A stretch of 64,000 nucleotides of DNA from Mycobacterium paraterrae (GTDB lineage Bacteria > Actinomycetota > Actinomycetes > Mycobacteriales > Mycobacteriaceae): contig NZ_CP092488.2 of NCBI RefSeq assembly GCF_022430545.2, positions 3,906,001-3,970,000 of the forward strand, written 5' to 3'. The notes under the pieces were generated by a model. It saw only the letters and a program-made list of their open reading frames with translations, was not told the DNA's origin and made no database searches. A program made the position numbers and the translations under genes. Of the stretch, positions 32,832 to 42,141 are shown piece after piece (position 1 is the stretch's first letter; the number at the start of each line of letters is the position of its first letter).

Positions 32832-33283
32832 GCAAGACGCTGTTGATCGTTCATCACACGCCGTCGCCGGCCACCCGGGAGGTCCTCGAAGCCGTGCTGG
32901 CAGGGGCCAAGGACCCCGACATCGAGGGTGTCGACGTCGTGCTGCGGCCCGCATTGGCCGCCACGGTGTCCGACGCGCTCGACGCGGACGGCTATCTGTT
33001 CGGTACCCCGGCAAACCTCGGATACATGTCAGGCGCGCTCAAGCACTTCTTCGACACGGTGTATTACCCAAGCCTGGACCATGTGGCCGGCCGGCCCTAC
33101 GGCGTATGGGTGCATGGCAACAACGACACGGTTGGAGCGGTGTCGTCGGTGGACAAGGTGGCCACCGGGCTCGCGCTAGCCAAAGCGGCTGACGCACTGG
33201 AGGTTACCGGCGCGATCGACGCCGGTGTCCGGGAGCGGGCTTACGAACTTGGCGGCACGCTCGCCGCGACGTTGATGGAATGA
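32828..33283 (+). CDS. Flavodoxin-like FMN reductase family protein
   Basis: A 151-residue single-domain flavodoxin/NADPH-dependent FMN reductase-like protein. The phosphate-binding loop VHHTPSPATREVL is at about 8-20, and GYLFGTPANLGYMSGALKHFFD is the family block contacting the isoalloxazine ring. It lacks the electron-transfer Cys of ferredoxins and is likely cytosolic. It overlaps the preceding gene by four bases, completing the dapB operon. It could be a quinone reductase or electron carrier; the partner is not evident. Confidence 0.85.
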   Translation: MSKTLLIVHHTPSPATREVLEAVLAGAKDPDIEGVDVVLRPALAATVSDALDADGYLFGTPANLGYMSGALKHFFDTVYYPSLDHVAGRPYGVWVHGNNDTVGAVSSVDKVATGLALAKAADALEVTGAIDAGVRERAYELGGTLAATLME

Positions 33284-33287
33284 AAGT

Positions 33288-33848
33288 TCAGCGCGCCCGC
33301 AAAATGGTCACCGCGCTGTCGTGTTTGGTGAACTTCTCGAATGTGGCGGCGGGGACGCCGAACACCGCGCCGAGCACGTCCGGTGGCATTTGACTGACTG
33401 ACTCGCCGATACCGACGTTGTCTTTGTCTTCTGAGGCGCTGGCGTTCTGAACGATCAGCACTTCCAGATCTTCGGTGCCAAGGTTCTCGAAGTAGTGCAG
33501 CGAGCCCTGGGGCGCGAACACGAGATCGTCGACATGGGCTTCGAATGCCTCGTGGTTTCCGTTGCCGTCGATGAGCACCCAGTTCGCGGACCCTTTGAGG
33601 ATCAAGTTGAGTTCCCACGCGCTCGGGTGCCAGTGTGGTTCGCGAATTGCGCCGGGCTGCAACGTGATCAGCTGGATGCTGGCGGCCTGCCCTTGCAGGA
33701 TCGGAAAATTGTCCTCATGAGCCTGCTGCTGGGAACCGCCGTCGTATCTGGTGGGTGGCAGCGCGGACAGGTGAAACAGGTGTGACGCGGAGGCGATGGT
33801 TTCCGCAGGGATGCGCGGATCGCCGAAGCGCTTGACGTCCTCGGTCAT
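33288..33848 (-). CDS. Cupin-domain protein, cytosolic paralogue
   Basis: A 186-residue single-domain cupin resembling one half of bacterial oxalate decarboxylase. Metal ligands are in HWHPSAWE (two His and a Glu) and HYFEN (late His). No signal peptide is present. ATG at 33848 is chosen (upstream GAGGAA) because the longer frame runs through its neighbour. It is about 60% identical by eye to the next gene upstream, sharing RFGDPRIP, FPILQGQAAS, DGNGNHE and GIGES. The two are separated by ten bases, so this is a tandem duplication. The substrate is unknown. Confidence 0.83.
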   Translation of the reverse strand: MTEDVKRFGDPRIPAETIASASHLFHLSALPPTRYDGGSQQQAHEDNFPILQGQAASIQLITLQPGAIREPHWHPSAWELNLILKGSANWVLIDGNGNHEAFEAHVDDLVFAPQGSLHYFENLGTEDLEVLIVQNASASEDKDNVGIGESVSQMPPDVLGAVFGVPAATFEKFTKHDSAVTILRAR

Positions 33849-33858
33849 GACGTATTCC

Positions 33859-34536
33859 TCAGTGCTTCCGCAGGACGATGATGGCTTCGTCGACCTTCTT
33901 GAATTTATCGAATGTGTCTGCCGGAACGCCGAACAGTGCGGAGAGCACCCGGGATGGCAGCTTGCTGAGCGATTCACCAATCCCGATGTTGTCTTTGGGT
34001 TCCGCCGTGCTGGTGTTCTGGATGATCACGATCTTCATGTCGTCGGCGCCACGATTTTCGAAGTAGTGGAACGAACCTTGAGGCGCGAACACCACGTCGC
34101 CCACATGCTGGTCGAAGCTTTCGTGATTGCCGTTGCCGTCGACGAGGGTCCACGCGGCGACCCCCTTGGTGACGATGTTGATCTCCCACGCGCTGGGGTG
34201 CCAGTGCGGCTCGCGGATACCTCCGGGCTGCAGCGTGAGAACCAGAAAACTGGCCGCCTGGCCCTTGAGGATCGGGAAACTTTCCTCGTCCGCTTGCTGG
34301 AAGAATCCTCCGTCCAGCCGCGTCACCGGGGAAGCGCCGAGTCGATAGAGATGCGTGTGCGAGGAGATGAGCTCGGACGGTATGCGCGGATCACCGAACC
34401 TTGCGGCATCATCGCCGGGCGATATGTCCTTGTCGAGGTGGCTACCCTCAACCAGACGATCGACGCCGACACCCGCGGCTGCCGCGGCGCCGGCCAGCCC
34501 GGCGCCACCCAGCACCATGCGACGGTTTATTGACAC
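33859..34536 (-). CDS. Exported cupin with Tat-like leader
   Basis: A 225-residue cupin of the oxalate-decarboxylase-like group. The N terminus NRRMVLGGAGLAGAAAAAG has the paired Arg followed by a hydrophobic stretch typical of Tat signals, so the metal-loaded protein is probably exported folded. Metal ligands HWHPSAWE and HYFEN are intact. It lies just upstream of its leaderless paralogue, presumably in one transcript. One copy would work inside and one outside the membrane. Whether it is an oxidase, decarboxylase or storage-type cupin is unknown. Confidence 0.83.
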   Translation of the reverse strand: MSINRRMVLGGAGLAGAAAAAGVGVDRLVEGSHLDKDISPGDDAARFGDPRIPSELISSHTHLYRLGASPVTRLDGGFFQQADEESFPILKGQAASFLVLTLQPGGIREPHWHPSAWEINIVTKGVAAWTLVDGNGNHESFDQHVGDVVFAPQGSFHYFENRGADDMKIVIIQNTSTAEPKDNIGIGESLSKLPSRVLSALFGVPADTFDKFKKVDEAIIVLRKH

Positions 34537-34588
34537 CCGGGCGAAGTTACCGCAGCGGCCGGGGCGGAGCCACCGAGACTTTCCGCGG

Positions 34589-34882
34589 CTAGGGATCGAT
34601 GTGGGTGGGCGGAGTCTGCATGGCCGGGTCAGCCTCCTTGGGAGGATCGCCTGCGCTCATCGTGTTGCAGTCGACCGTCGCGGGATTCAGCGGACCACCC
34701 GGGTAGTTGGTCAGGCAGCGCTCCCACATGCCGTCGCCGTCGATAGGGCTGTCACACATCTGGGCCATCGGAGCGAGGCCCGGCGGGTGCAGGCATCCGG
34801 CGCTGGCCGGAGCCGCGGTGGCGGTCAGACCTGCGGTTGCCAGGGCGGTCCCCAGGGCTGCGATCAGGTAGCGCTTGATCAT
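34589..34882 (-). CDS. Small secreted Cys-containing protein
   Basis: A 97-residue exported protein. The signal peptide has hydrophobic residues about 5-25 and cleavage near ASAG, leaving about 70 residues with four Cys (AGC, MCDSP, ERC, VDC). The segment CDSPIDGDGMWERC resembles repeats seen in other small mycobacterial secreted proteins. Two consecutive ATGs occur; the second (34882) has the better distance to AAGGA. It is 52 bp from the exported cupin on the same strand. No function is known to me. Confidence 0.72.
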   Translation of the reverse strand: MIKRYLIAALGTALATAGLTATAAPASAGCLHPPGLAPMAQMCDSPIDGDGMWERCLTNYPGGPLNPATVDCNTMSAGDPPKEADPAMQTPPTHIDP

Positions 34883-35037
34883 CATGTCCTTCACTGAGTC
34901 GGTCCATCGTCGACGCCGCACTAAAACTACTAGCTCGGCTATCGAATGGGGGCAATAGTCCGGTAATCGGGGCAGCGGCATGATGAGATCGGGATGGATG
35001 CCAAACCCTGGATGGTCGACCTCGAGAAGGACCGCAC

Positions 35038-38000
35038 GTGACGCGCCTGCTGATTGCTAATCGCGGCGAGATCGCACTTCGAATCATCCGTACCGCAACG
35101 GAGTTGGATCTCGGCACGGTTGCGGTCTACGCCGAGGACGATGCCGACAGCCCGCACGTCCACGCGGCCGACGAAGCGATCGCGCTCCCCGGCGCCGGGC
35201 CGGCCGCCTACCTGGACCATGCCGCCGTGCTGGCGGCGGCCGCGAAATCCGGGGCCGACTTGATTCATCCCGGCTACGGCTTTCTCAGCGAACAGGCCGA
35301 GTTCGCGCGAGCCTGTGCAGGTGCGGGGCTGACGTTCGTCGGGCCGGATGCGGCCACGCTCGAGCTGTTCGGTGACAAGGCGGCCGCCAGGCGGGCGGCC
35401 ACGGCAGCCGACGTGCCGGTGTTGCCCGCGACCGATGGGGCCGCCACCCTCGAGGAGGTCCGTGCATTCGCCGCGGCTCAGAGCGGCCCGGTGGTGATCA
35501 AGGCGCTGTCGGGCGGTGGAGGCCGCGGCATGCGAATCGTCCGCAGCGCCGAGCACATCGACGACGCCTATCGCCGATGCGCCGCCGAAGCCGAACTCGG
35601 ATTCGGCGATCGGGCATTGTTTGCCGAAGCGCATCTAGCCGACGCCAGGCACATCGAAGTACAGATCGTCGCATCGCCGCCCCGTGCGCTTGCGCTCGGT
35701 GACCGCGACTGCAGCATCCAGCGCCGCCACCAGAAACTCGTTGAAATCGCTCCGGCGCAGGGTCTTTCACCGGTGCTGCGCCGCGACCTGCACCGGGCCG
35801 CTGCACGGTTGTGTGCCCAGGCAGGCTACCGCGGAATTGCGACGGTCGAATTCCTGGTCACCGGCGAGCAATTTGTATTCCTGGAGGTCAATCCGCGAAT
35901 CCAGGTGGAACACACGGTGACCGAAGAAGTCACCGGTGTCGACCTGGTTGCGGTGCAGCTGCGCATCGCGCAGCGCGCGTCGTTTCACCAATTACGTTTG
36001 CCGGCAGGCATCGTGGCCGACGGCGACGAGGTCGTCGGTGCGCTTGCCGCGGTGCGGGGCATCGCGATCCAGACGCGAGTCAACATGGAGACAATGGATG
36101 CCGACGGTTCGGTGGTGCCAGCCGCAGGAACAATCTCGATGTTCTGTCCGCCGAGCGGTCCCGGCGTCCGCGTCGACACCTTCGGCCGTGCCGGCCTGAC
36201 GCCGAGCCCGCGGTACGACTCGCTACTGGCCAAGGTGATCACTCGGGTGCGTGGGTCGTCGTTTTCCGCGGCGCTGCGAAAGGCGCAGACGGCGTTGGAC
36301 GAATTCGGCATCGAAGGCATTGCAACGAATGTCGCTTTTCTGCGAGAAATTTTGTCGCACAAGGACACCCACTCCGGTCTGGTGACGACCAGCTTTGTCG
36401 ACGAGAACTTGCCGGCGCTCGCCGGGGCGGCGCAGTCCCGGCTCCACGAGGCACGTCCCGTGCTGCCGGAGCTTCACCCGGGTGAAGAGGTGCTGCGAGC
36501 GCAACTGGCGGGCACAGTGGTCGAGATCGCGTCCGAGGGAGTGGACTACGCGGCGGGCGCGCAGCTGGCCGTGCTCGAGGCCATGAAAATGCAGCATGTA
36601 TTGAGTGCGCCGGACGCGGTCCGCGCCGTCCGGGTCTTGGTGACGGCCGGGCAGGTGATAGCAACCGGCGAGCCGATCATGGTGTTCACCCACGTCGGCG
36701 ATAGAACGGGTGCGGACGACCGTGGCGGGTCGGCCGCGCTCGATCTCGACCGCGACCGCGCGGACCTCGACGAGGTCAGGCGTCGTCACCTGATCACGTT
36801 GGATCAGGGCCGCCCTGCAGCGATCACCAAGCGGCACAACCAGAATCGCCGCACCGCCAGAGAGAACGTCGACGACCTGATCGACCCGGGAAGCTTCGTC
36901 GAATACGGCGCGCTCGCCGTCGCCGCGCAGCGCAGCCGTCGCTCGGAGGAAGACCTGATAGCCAACACCCCTGCCGACGGCCTGATCGCTGGGGTGGCCA
37001 CCATCGGCGGCGCGCGTGCGGCCGTGCTGTCCTACGACTACACCGTGCTCGCGGGTACCCAAGGCATGCGTAACCACGCCAAGACCGATCGTATTTTCGA
37101 ACTGGCGACCCGCCAGCAGCTACCGGTCGTGCTGTTCGCCGAGGGCGGTGGTGGCCGACCCGGTGACACAGACGTCGCGAACATCGCAGGTCTGGACGTG
37201 CCGACGTTCCGGGCGCTCGGCGCGCTCAGCGGCAAGGTGCCGTTGGTGTCGATCGTGTCCGGTCGGTGTTTCGCCGGGAATGCCGCACTCGCGGGAACCT
37301 GCGACGTCATCATCGCGACCCCCGACGCGAACATCGGCATGGGCGGGCCAGCGATGATCGAGGGCGGCGGGCTGGGGCGGTACCGGCCGGAGGACATCGG
37401 GCCGGTCGATGTGCAGCGTCGCAACGGCGTGGTGGGGCTCGCGGCCCGCGACGAGGCGCATGCGGTGTCGCTGGCCAAGCAGTACCTGTCGTATTTTCAG
37501 GGCAACCAAGACGATTGGAAGGGCCCCGATCTCCGCCGAGCGCGACATGTGGTGCCCGAGAATCGGTTACGGGCCTACGATGTTCGCGTCGCGATCGAGT
37601 CGGTGGCCGACCTCGGCTCGGTCCTGGAGTTGCGGGCCGACTACGGAGTCGGCGTGGTGACCGCGCTGGTCCGCGTCGAGGGGGTGCCGTTCGGCCTGCT
37701 GGCCAACAGCAGCCACCACCTCGGCGGCGCCATCGACGCCGAGGCCGCCGACAAAATGGCCGATTTCCTGACGCTCTGCGAATCGGCTCGGCTGCCGGTC
37801 ATTTCGCTGTGCGATACCCCGGGATTCATGGTCGGCCCCGACGCCGAAGTGGATGCCGCGGTTCGGCGGTTCAGCCGGCTGTTCATTGTGGGCGCGCGAC
37901 TGACCGTCCCGTTCGGCCTGGTTATCCTGCGCAAGGGCTACGGATTGGGCGCAATGGCGATGGCCGGCGGCTCCTTTCACGCGCCGGATTTCACCGTCGC

Positions 38001-38271
38001 CTGGCCGACCGGCGAAATCGGCGGCATGGGTCTGGAGGGCGCGGTCCGGCTGGGATTCAGCAAGGAACTGGCCGCGATCGCCGACCCGACCGAGCGCCAG
38101 AACCTGTTCGACACCTTGGTCGAAGCCGCCTATCAACACGGCAAGGCGCTCACCTCGGCCACCACGTTCGAACTCGACGACGTCATCGATCCGGCGGACA
38201 CCCGAGGATGGATCACCAGGATGCTGACGGACAAAGAACGGTTCATCGACAAGAAAGAGAGGCACTTGTGA
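35038..38271 (+). CDS. Single-chain long-chain acyl-CoA carboxylase
   Basis: A 1077-residue biotin-dependent carboxylase with all parts in one chain. The biotin carboxylase domain (1-450) has LIANRGEIALRIIR, the ATP-grasp loop SGGGGRGM and FLEVNPRIQVEH. The biotinyl domain has LEAMKMQ (biotin Lys at about 517). The carboxyltransferase N and C subdomains (560-1077) contain the crotonase-like blocks FAEGGGGRPGD and DTPGFMVGPDAE. This architecture is that of the homohexameric LCC described from M. avium subsp. paratuberculosis. GTG at 35038 has AGAAGGA upstream. It heads a run of overlapping genes. Confidence 0.9.
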   Translation: MTRLLIANRGEIALRIIRTATELDLGTVAVYAEDDADSPHVHAADEAIALPGAGPAAYLDHAAVLAAAAKSGADLIHPGYGFLSEQAEFARACAGAGLTFVGPDAATLELFGDKAAARRAATAADVPVLPATDGAATLEEVRAFAAAQSGPVVIKALSGGGGRGMRIVRSAEHIDDAYRRCAAEAELGFGDRALFAEAHLADARHIEVQIVASPPRALALGDRDCSIQRRHQKLVEIAPAQGLSPVLRRDLHRAAARLCAQAGYRGIATVEFLVTGEQFVFLEVNPRIQVEHTVTEEVTGVDLVAVQLRIAQRASFHQLRLPAGIVADGDEVVGALAAVRGIAIQTRVNMETMDADGSVVPAAGTISMFCPPSGPGVRVDTFGRAGLTPSPRYDSLLAKVITRVRGSSFSAALRKAQTALDEFGIEGIATNVAFLREILSHKDTHSGLVTTSFVDENLPALAGAAQSRLHEARPVLPELHPGEEVLRAQLAGTVVEIASEGVDYAAGAQLAVLEAMKMQHVLSAPDAVRAVRVLVTAGQVIATGEPIMVFTHVGDRTGADDRGGSAALDLDRDRADLDEVRRRHLITLDQGRPAAITKRHNQNRRTARENVDDLIDPGSFVEYGALAVAAQRSRRSEEDLIANTPADGLIAGVATIGGARAAVLSYDYTVLAGTQGMRNHAKTDRIFELATRQQLPVVLFAEGGGGRPGDTDVANIAGLDVPTFRALGALSGKVPLVSIVSGRCFAGNAALAGTCDVIIATPDANIGMGGPAMIEGGGLGRYRPEDIGPVDVQRRNGVVGLAARDEAHAVSLAKQYLSYFQGNQDDWKGPDLRRARHVVPENRLRAYDVRVAIESVADLGSVLELRADYGVGVVTALVRVEGVPFGLLANSSHHLGGAIDAEAADKMADFLTLCESARLPVISLCDTPGFMVGPDAEVDAAVRRFSRLFIVGARLTVPFGLVILRKGYGLGAMAMAGGSFHAPDFTVAWPTGEIGGMGLEGAVRLGFSKELAAIADPTERQNLFDTLVEAAYQHGKALTSATTFELDDVIDPADTRGWITRMLTDKERFIDKKERHL

Positions 38272-39086
38272 AAGTTGCCGACAAGGTCGCCATCGTCACC
38301 GGCGGTGGTAACGGCATCGGTGCGGCGCTGGCGACGAAACTGGCGCAACAGGATGCCCGGGTCGTTGTCGCCGACCTGGACGGTGATGCCGCGCAATCGG
38401 TGGTCGACCAGATCAATGCCGAGCGGGCCGGGGTAGCCGTCGCATCCGGCGGTGACGTCTCTGACACCGCCCACATTCAACAGCTGATTGCGTTGGCGGA
38501 AAACACATTTGGACCCGTCGACCTGTACTTCGCCAACGCCGGGATCACCGGAGTCTCCGGTCTGGACGTGACCGAGGCCGAGTGGGACCGGTCGATCGAC
38601 GTGAACCTCAAGTCCCACATCCGCGCCGCGCAGCTGCTGGTACCGGGGTGGGTCGAACGCGGCGAAGGCTACTTCATCAGCACGGCGTCGGCCGCGGGTT
38701 TGCTCACCCAACTCGGGTCGGCGACCTACTCGGTCACCAAGCATGCCGCGGTGGGATTCGCCGAGTGGCTGAACATCACCTTCGGTGACCAGGGCGTGCG
38801 GGTCAGCTGTCTGTGTCCGATGGGTGTCAACACCAAACTGCTGTATTCGCCAGGGGAATCCGACGATCCGTTGGCGCGCCTTGCGACTCGCGCCGTGACC
38901 TCGGCCGGGGACGTGATCGAACCGGCCGACGTCGCGGACATCGTGCTAGCCGCAGTTGACGACGAACGGTTCTTGATCCTGCCGCACCCCGCAGTGCTGG
39001 AGATGTACCGGAACAAGGGGAACGACTACGATCGCTGGCTTCGCGGGATGCGTCGCTACCAGCACAGCCTGATGGAGGCGCTATGA
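38268..39086 (+). CDS. Short-chain dehydrogenase in LCC operon
   Basis: A 272-residue classical SDR: VTGGGNGIGAAL, ANAGITG in place of NNAG, a Ser in STASAAG, and YSVTK. Asp after strand two (ADLDGD) suggests NAD. GTG at 38268 overlaps the carboxylase stop (GTGA) and has AAAGAGAGG upstream inside that gene. The C-terminal extension (YRNKGNDYDRWLRGMRRYQ) is typical of mycobacterial SDRs acting on CoA thioesters or sterol-like lipids. It probably oxidises a hydroxyacyl-CoA of the pathway. Confidence 0.85.
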   Translation: MKVADKVAIVTGGGNGIGAALATKLAQQDARVVVADLDGDAAQSVVDQINAERAGVAVASGGDVSDTAHIQQLIALAENTFGPVDLYFANAGITGVSGLDVTEAEWDRSIDVNLKSHIRAAQLLVPGWVERGEGYFISTASAAGLLTQLGSATYSVTKHAAVGFAEWLNITFGDQGVRVSCLCPMGVNTKLLYSPGESDDPLARLATRAVTSAGDVIEPADVADIVLAAVDDERFLILPHPAVLEMYRNKGNDYDRWLRGMRRYQHSLMEAL

Positions 39087-39844
39087 CCGCATTACCGTTC
39101 AACGGTCGCACCGCAATCATCACCGGAGGGTCACGCGGGATCGGCCTCGCGATCGCGCAGCGGCTCGCCGAGGGTGGTGCCAACATCGTGTTGACCTCGC
39201 GTAAGCAGGAGGCCGCCGATGCCGCAGCTCAGCAGGTGGGCGGCGACGCTGTCGGGGTGGCCGCGCACGCCGTCGACGAGGACGCTGCGCGACACTGTGT
39301 CGATCTGACCCTCGACCGCTTCGGCAGCATCGACATTCTGGTCAACAACGCCGGCACCAACCCGGCGTACGGCCCGCTGATCGATCAGGACCACGCGCGA
39401 TTTTCCAAGATCTTCGACGTCAACCTGTGGGCGCCGTTGCTATGGACATCGCTGACTGCGAAGGCGTGGATGCGGGAACATGGCGGCGCGATCGTGAACA
39501 CCGCATCGATCGGGGGCATGCATCAGGCGCCCAACATGGGCCTGTACAACGTGACGAAGGCCGCGCTGATCCACGTCACCAAGCAACTGGCGCTGGAACT
39601 TTCGCCCAAGGTTCGGGTCAATGCGATCGCCCCGGGGGTGGTTCGGACCAAGCTCGCCGAAGCGCTGTGGAAGGACCACGAAGACCTGGTGGCCCGGGGT
39701 ACGGCGCTGGGACGTATCGGCGAGCCGCCCGACGTGGCGGCTGCGGTCGCGTTCCTGGTCTCCGACGAGTCGAGCTGGATCACCGGCGAGACGCTGGTGC
39801 TGGACGGCGGAAGGCTGCTCGGCGATCCGGAGGGCTTTCGGTGA
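39083..39844 (+). CDS. Second short-chain dehydrogenase in LCC operon
   Basis: A 253-residue classical SDR with ITGGSRGIGLAI, NNAGTNPAYG, and active site YNVTK. The residues after strand two (TSRKQEA) are basic and hydroxylated, which favours NADPH, in contrast to the SDR before it. The C terminus GETLVLDGG is the common FabG-type ending. It overlaps both neighbours by four bases. The pairing of an NAD- and an NADP-type SDR suggests two separate redox steps. Confidence 0.85.
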   Translation: MTALPFNGRTAIITGGSRGIGLAIAQRLAEGGANIVLTSRKQEAADAAAQQVGGDAVGVAAHAVDEDAARHCVDLTLDRFGSIDILVNNAGTNPAYGPLIDQDHARFSKIFDVNLWAPLLWTSLTAKAWMREHGGAIVNTASIGGMHQAPNMGLYNVTKAALIHVTKQLALELSPKVRVNAIAPGVVRTKLAEALWKDHEDLVARGTALGRIGEPPDVAAAVAFLVSDESSWITGETLVLDGGRLLGDPEGFR

Positions 39845-41025
39845 ACGCCGACGATCTGCATGCTCGGGTCTGCACGTTGCTCGAGGAGCATGACCCGACC
39901 CGCACAGATCCGCACGCATTCCTCGGTGCGCGTTTTGACGCCGGGCTGGCGTGGGTGCACTTTCCGGTCGGCTCCGGCGGTTTGGATGTGTCGCGCAGTT
40001 TCCAGGCCCAGGTCGAAGACGAGCTGACCGCAGCCGGTGCGCCGCCGGGTGGTGGCGGCGCGCGCAACGGCATCGGGATGGGCATGGCCGCGCCCACCAT
40101 CGCCGCCTTCGGCACCGAGGTGCAGCGTCGAGAGTTCTTGCGGCCCCTGTTCACCGGCGAGCATGTCTACTGTCAGCTGTTCAGCGAGCCGGGTGCGGGA
40201 TCCGACCTCGCCGGCGTGGCCACCCGCGCAGTCCGGGATGGTGACGACTGGATTGTCAACGGGCAGAAGGTGTGGACGTCGAGCGCCCAGAACGCTCAGC
40301 GGGCGATCCTAGTCGCCCGGACCGACCCGACCGTCCCGAAACACCACGGGTTGACCTATTTCGTCCTCGACATGACCGATCCGGGTGTCGAGGTCCGACC
40401 GTTGCGGCAGATCACCGGCGAAGCCGAATTCAACGAGGTTTTTCTCACCGACGTCCGGGTGCCCGACGCCAACCGTCTGGGCCCCGAGGGCGGCGGGTGG
40501 AAGGTCGCCACCACCACGTTGAACAACGAGCGGGTGGCCATCGGCTCGATGGCCGGAGGCGCGCGCGAAAGCGGAATCGTCGGCAAGGTCACGGCGGCGT
40601 GGCGGGCACAACCCGAGTTGCGTAGTGCCGCAATGCATGACGAGCTCATGCGGCTGTGGGTGGCGGCCGAAGTCGCCCGGCTGACCGGTCTGCGGCTACG
40701 GCAGCGTCTGGCGGTCGGTCAGCCCGGGCCCGAGGGCGCCGGGATGAAAGTGACATTCGCTCGACTGGCTCAGGCGATTTCCGGATTCGAGATCGAACTG
40801 CACCCGGAATTGGGCCTGCAATATGACGATTGGACGATGCGTCAACCCGAATCAGTCGACTTCATTGGCCGCGATCCCGGGTACCGCTACCTCCGCGCCA
40901 AAGGAAATTCGATCGAAGGCGGTACATCGGAAATCCTGCGAAACACAATCGCCGAAAGGATTCTCGGCCTGCCACCGGAACATCGCGTCGACAAGGACGT
41001 GGCTTTCCAGGATCTGGGGAAGTGA
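39841..41025 (+). CDS. Acyl-CoA dehydrogenase (first of a pair)
   Basis: A 394-residue acyl-CoA dehydrogenase. FAD and substrate blocks LFSEPGAGSDLAG and GQKVWTSSAQNA are present, and the C-terminal GNSIEGGTSEILRN carries the segment that normally contacts FAD. It is shorter at the N terminus than most FadE proteins. GTG at 39841 overlaps the SDR stop. Its own stop overlaps the start of a second, more divergent dehydrogenase. Such adjacent pairs often form alpha2beta2 heterotetramers in mycobacteria; this subunit has the usual FAD-side motifs. Confidence 0.87.
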   Translation: MNADDLHARVCTLLEEHDPTRTDPHAFLGARFDAGLAWVHFPVGSGGLDVSRSFQAQVEDELTAAGAPPGGGGARNGIGMGMAAPTIAAFGTEVQRREFLRPLFTGEHVYCQLFSEPGAGSDLAGVATRAVRDGDDWIVNGQKVWTSSAQNAQRAILVARTDPTVPKHHGLTYFVLDMTDPGVEVRPLRQITGEAEFNEVFLTDVRVPDANRLGPEGGGWKVATTTLNNERVAIGSMAGGARESGIVGKVTAAWRAQPELRSAAMHDELMRLWVAAEVARLTGLRLRQRLAVGQPGPEGAGMKVTFARLAQAISGFEIELHPELGLQYDDWTMRQPESVDFIGRDPGYRYLRAKGNSIEGGTSEILRNTIAERILGLPPEHRVDKDVAFQDLGK

Positions 41026-42128
41026 GTCAAGTGGGCGATCTGCTGTATTCCGACACCGAGGAAGCGTTGCGGGACAGCGTCCGACGATTGTTCGCCGGCC
41101 GATGCCCGCCAGAAGCGATCTTGTCGCTGTACGACTCTGCGCCACAGGATCTCTCCGGCGTCTGGCGCACGCTGGCCGCAGACCTGGGTCTGGCGGGCCT
41201 GTTGGTACCCGAGGATCTCGGCGGTGCCGGTGCGACCGCCCGCGAGGCGGCGGTCGTGATGGAGGAGATCGGCCGCGCCGTTGCGCCCGTGCCATTTCTG
41301 ACCAGTTCGGTGGTGGCCACCGTCGTGCTGCTGAAATCCGGTGACACCGGCACGGTTCAGGGCTTGGCGGCCGGATCGCTCACCGCCGCGCTCGCGGTGC
41401 CGCTGTCCACGGCGCCCGACGACACGATCACCGGACTCGACGCGGATGCCAACGCGGTGACCGGACGGATCACCAGCGTGGCTGGGGTCGATGCCGCCGA
41501 TGTGCTGCTGGTGCCCGTCGCCGGAACCGACGGGCTCGAATTGCACGCCGTTGCACGGGATGCGGCGGGTGTCGAGGTATCGCCGATCGTAAGCCTGGAC
41601 ATGACCAGACCGCTTGCCAACGTGGAGTTCTCGGGTGCGGCGTCGTCTCGGGTCGATTCGGCCGGGGCGGCGACGGCGATCGCTGCGGCGCTGGAGACCG
41701 GGGCGGCGCTGCTGGCCTCCGAACAACTCGGTGTCGCGCAGTGGTGCTTCGAGACGACACTGGCATATGCCAAGGACCGCAAGCAGTTCGGCCGCGCGAT
41801 CGGCTCGTACCAAGCGATCAAACACCGCCTCGCCGACTTGTGGGTCGAGCTCAATTCCGCTGCGGCGGCGGCTCGGTACGCGGCTGACACCTGCGCCCGG
41901 CAGGACGTCGATGCCTCGATCGCCGCGGCCGTAGCGCAGGCCTACTGCAGTGGAGCCGCGGTGCACGCGGCCGAGGAATGCGTTCAGCTGCACGGCGGCC
42001 TCGGCATGACGTGGGAGTATCCCGCGCATCTCTATCTGAAGCGGGCCAAGAGCGATCAGCTGGCATTCGGTACGGCGTACCGCCACCGCGTCCGGTTGGC
42101 CGCACTGGTCGATCTGCCGGCCTCGTAA
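41022..42128 (+). CDS. Acyl-CoA dehydrogenase (second, divergent subunit)
   Basis: A 368-residue acyl-CoA dehydrogenase family protein with a degenerate middle domain: the SEPxxGSD and GxKxxxT blocks of the partner are missing. The C-terminal helical domain keeps SEQLGVAQWCFETTLAYAKDRKQFG and HGGLGMTWEYPAHLYLKRA. The HGGxG and RKQFG motifs supply flavin contacts across the dimer. This complementarity suggests it works as the beta-type partner of the upstream dehydrogenase. GTG at 41022 is chosen because of the GTGA overlap; the longer frame lies inside the neighbour. Confidence 0.85.
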   Translation: MSQVGDLLYSDTEEALRDSVRRLFAGRCPPEAILSLYDSAPQDLSGVWRTLAADLGLAGLLVPEDLGGAGATAREAAVVMEEIGRAVAPVPFLTSSVVATVVLLKSGDTGTVQGLAAGSLTAALAVPLSTAPDDTITGLDADANAVTGRITSVAGVDAADVLLVPVAGTDGLELHAVARDAAGVEVSPIVSLDMTRPLANVEFSGAASSRVDSAGAATAIAAALETGAALLASEQLGVAQWCFETTLAYAKDRKQFGRAIGSYQAIKHRLADLWVELNSAAAAARYAADTCARQDVDASIAAAVAQAYCSGAAVHAAEECVQLHGGLGMTWEYPAHLYLKRAKSDQLAFGTAYRHRVRLAALVDLPAS

Positions 42129-42141
42129 AAAGGAGCGGTAC

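Noticed and set aside
35038..38271. Misannotation as carbamoyl-phosphate synthase or as two genes (accA and accD)
   Set aside because: The frame is continuous, with biotin carboxylase, biotinyl and carboxyltransferase parts in one chain; there is no internal stop or frameshift.
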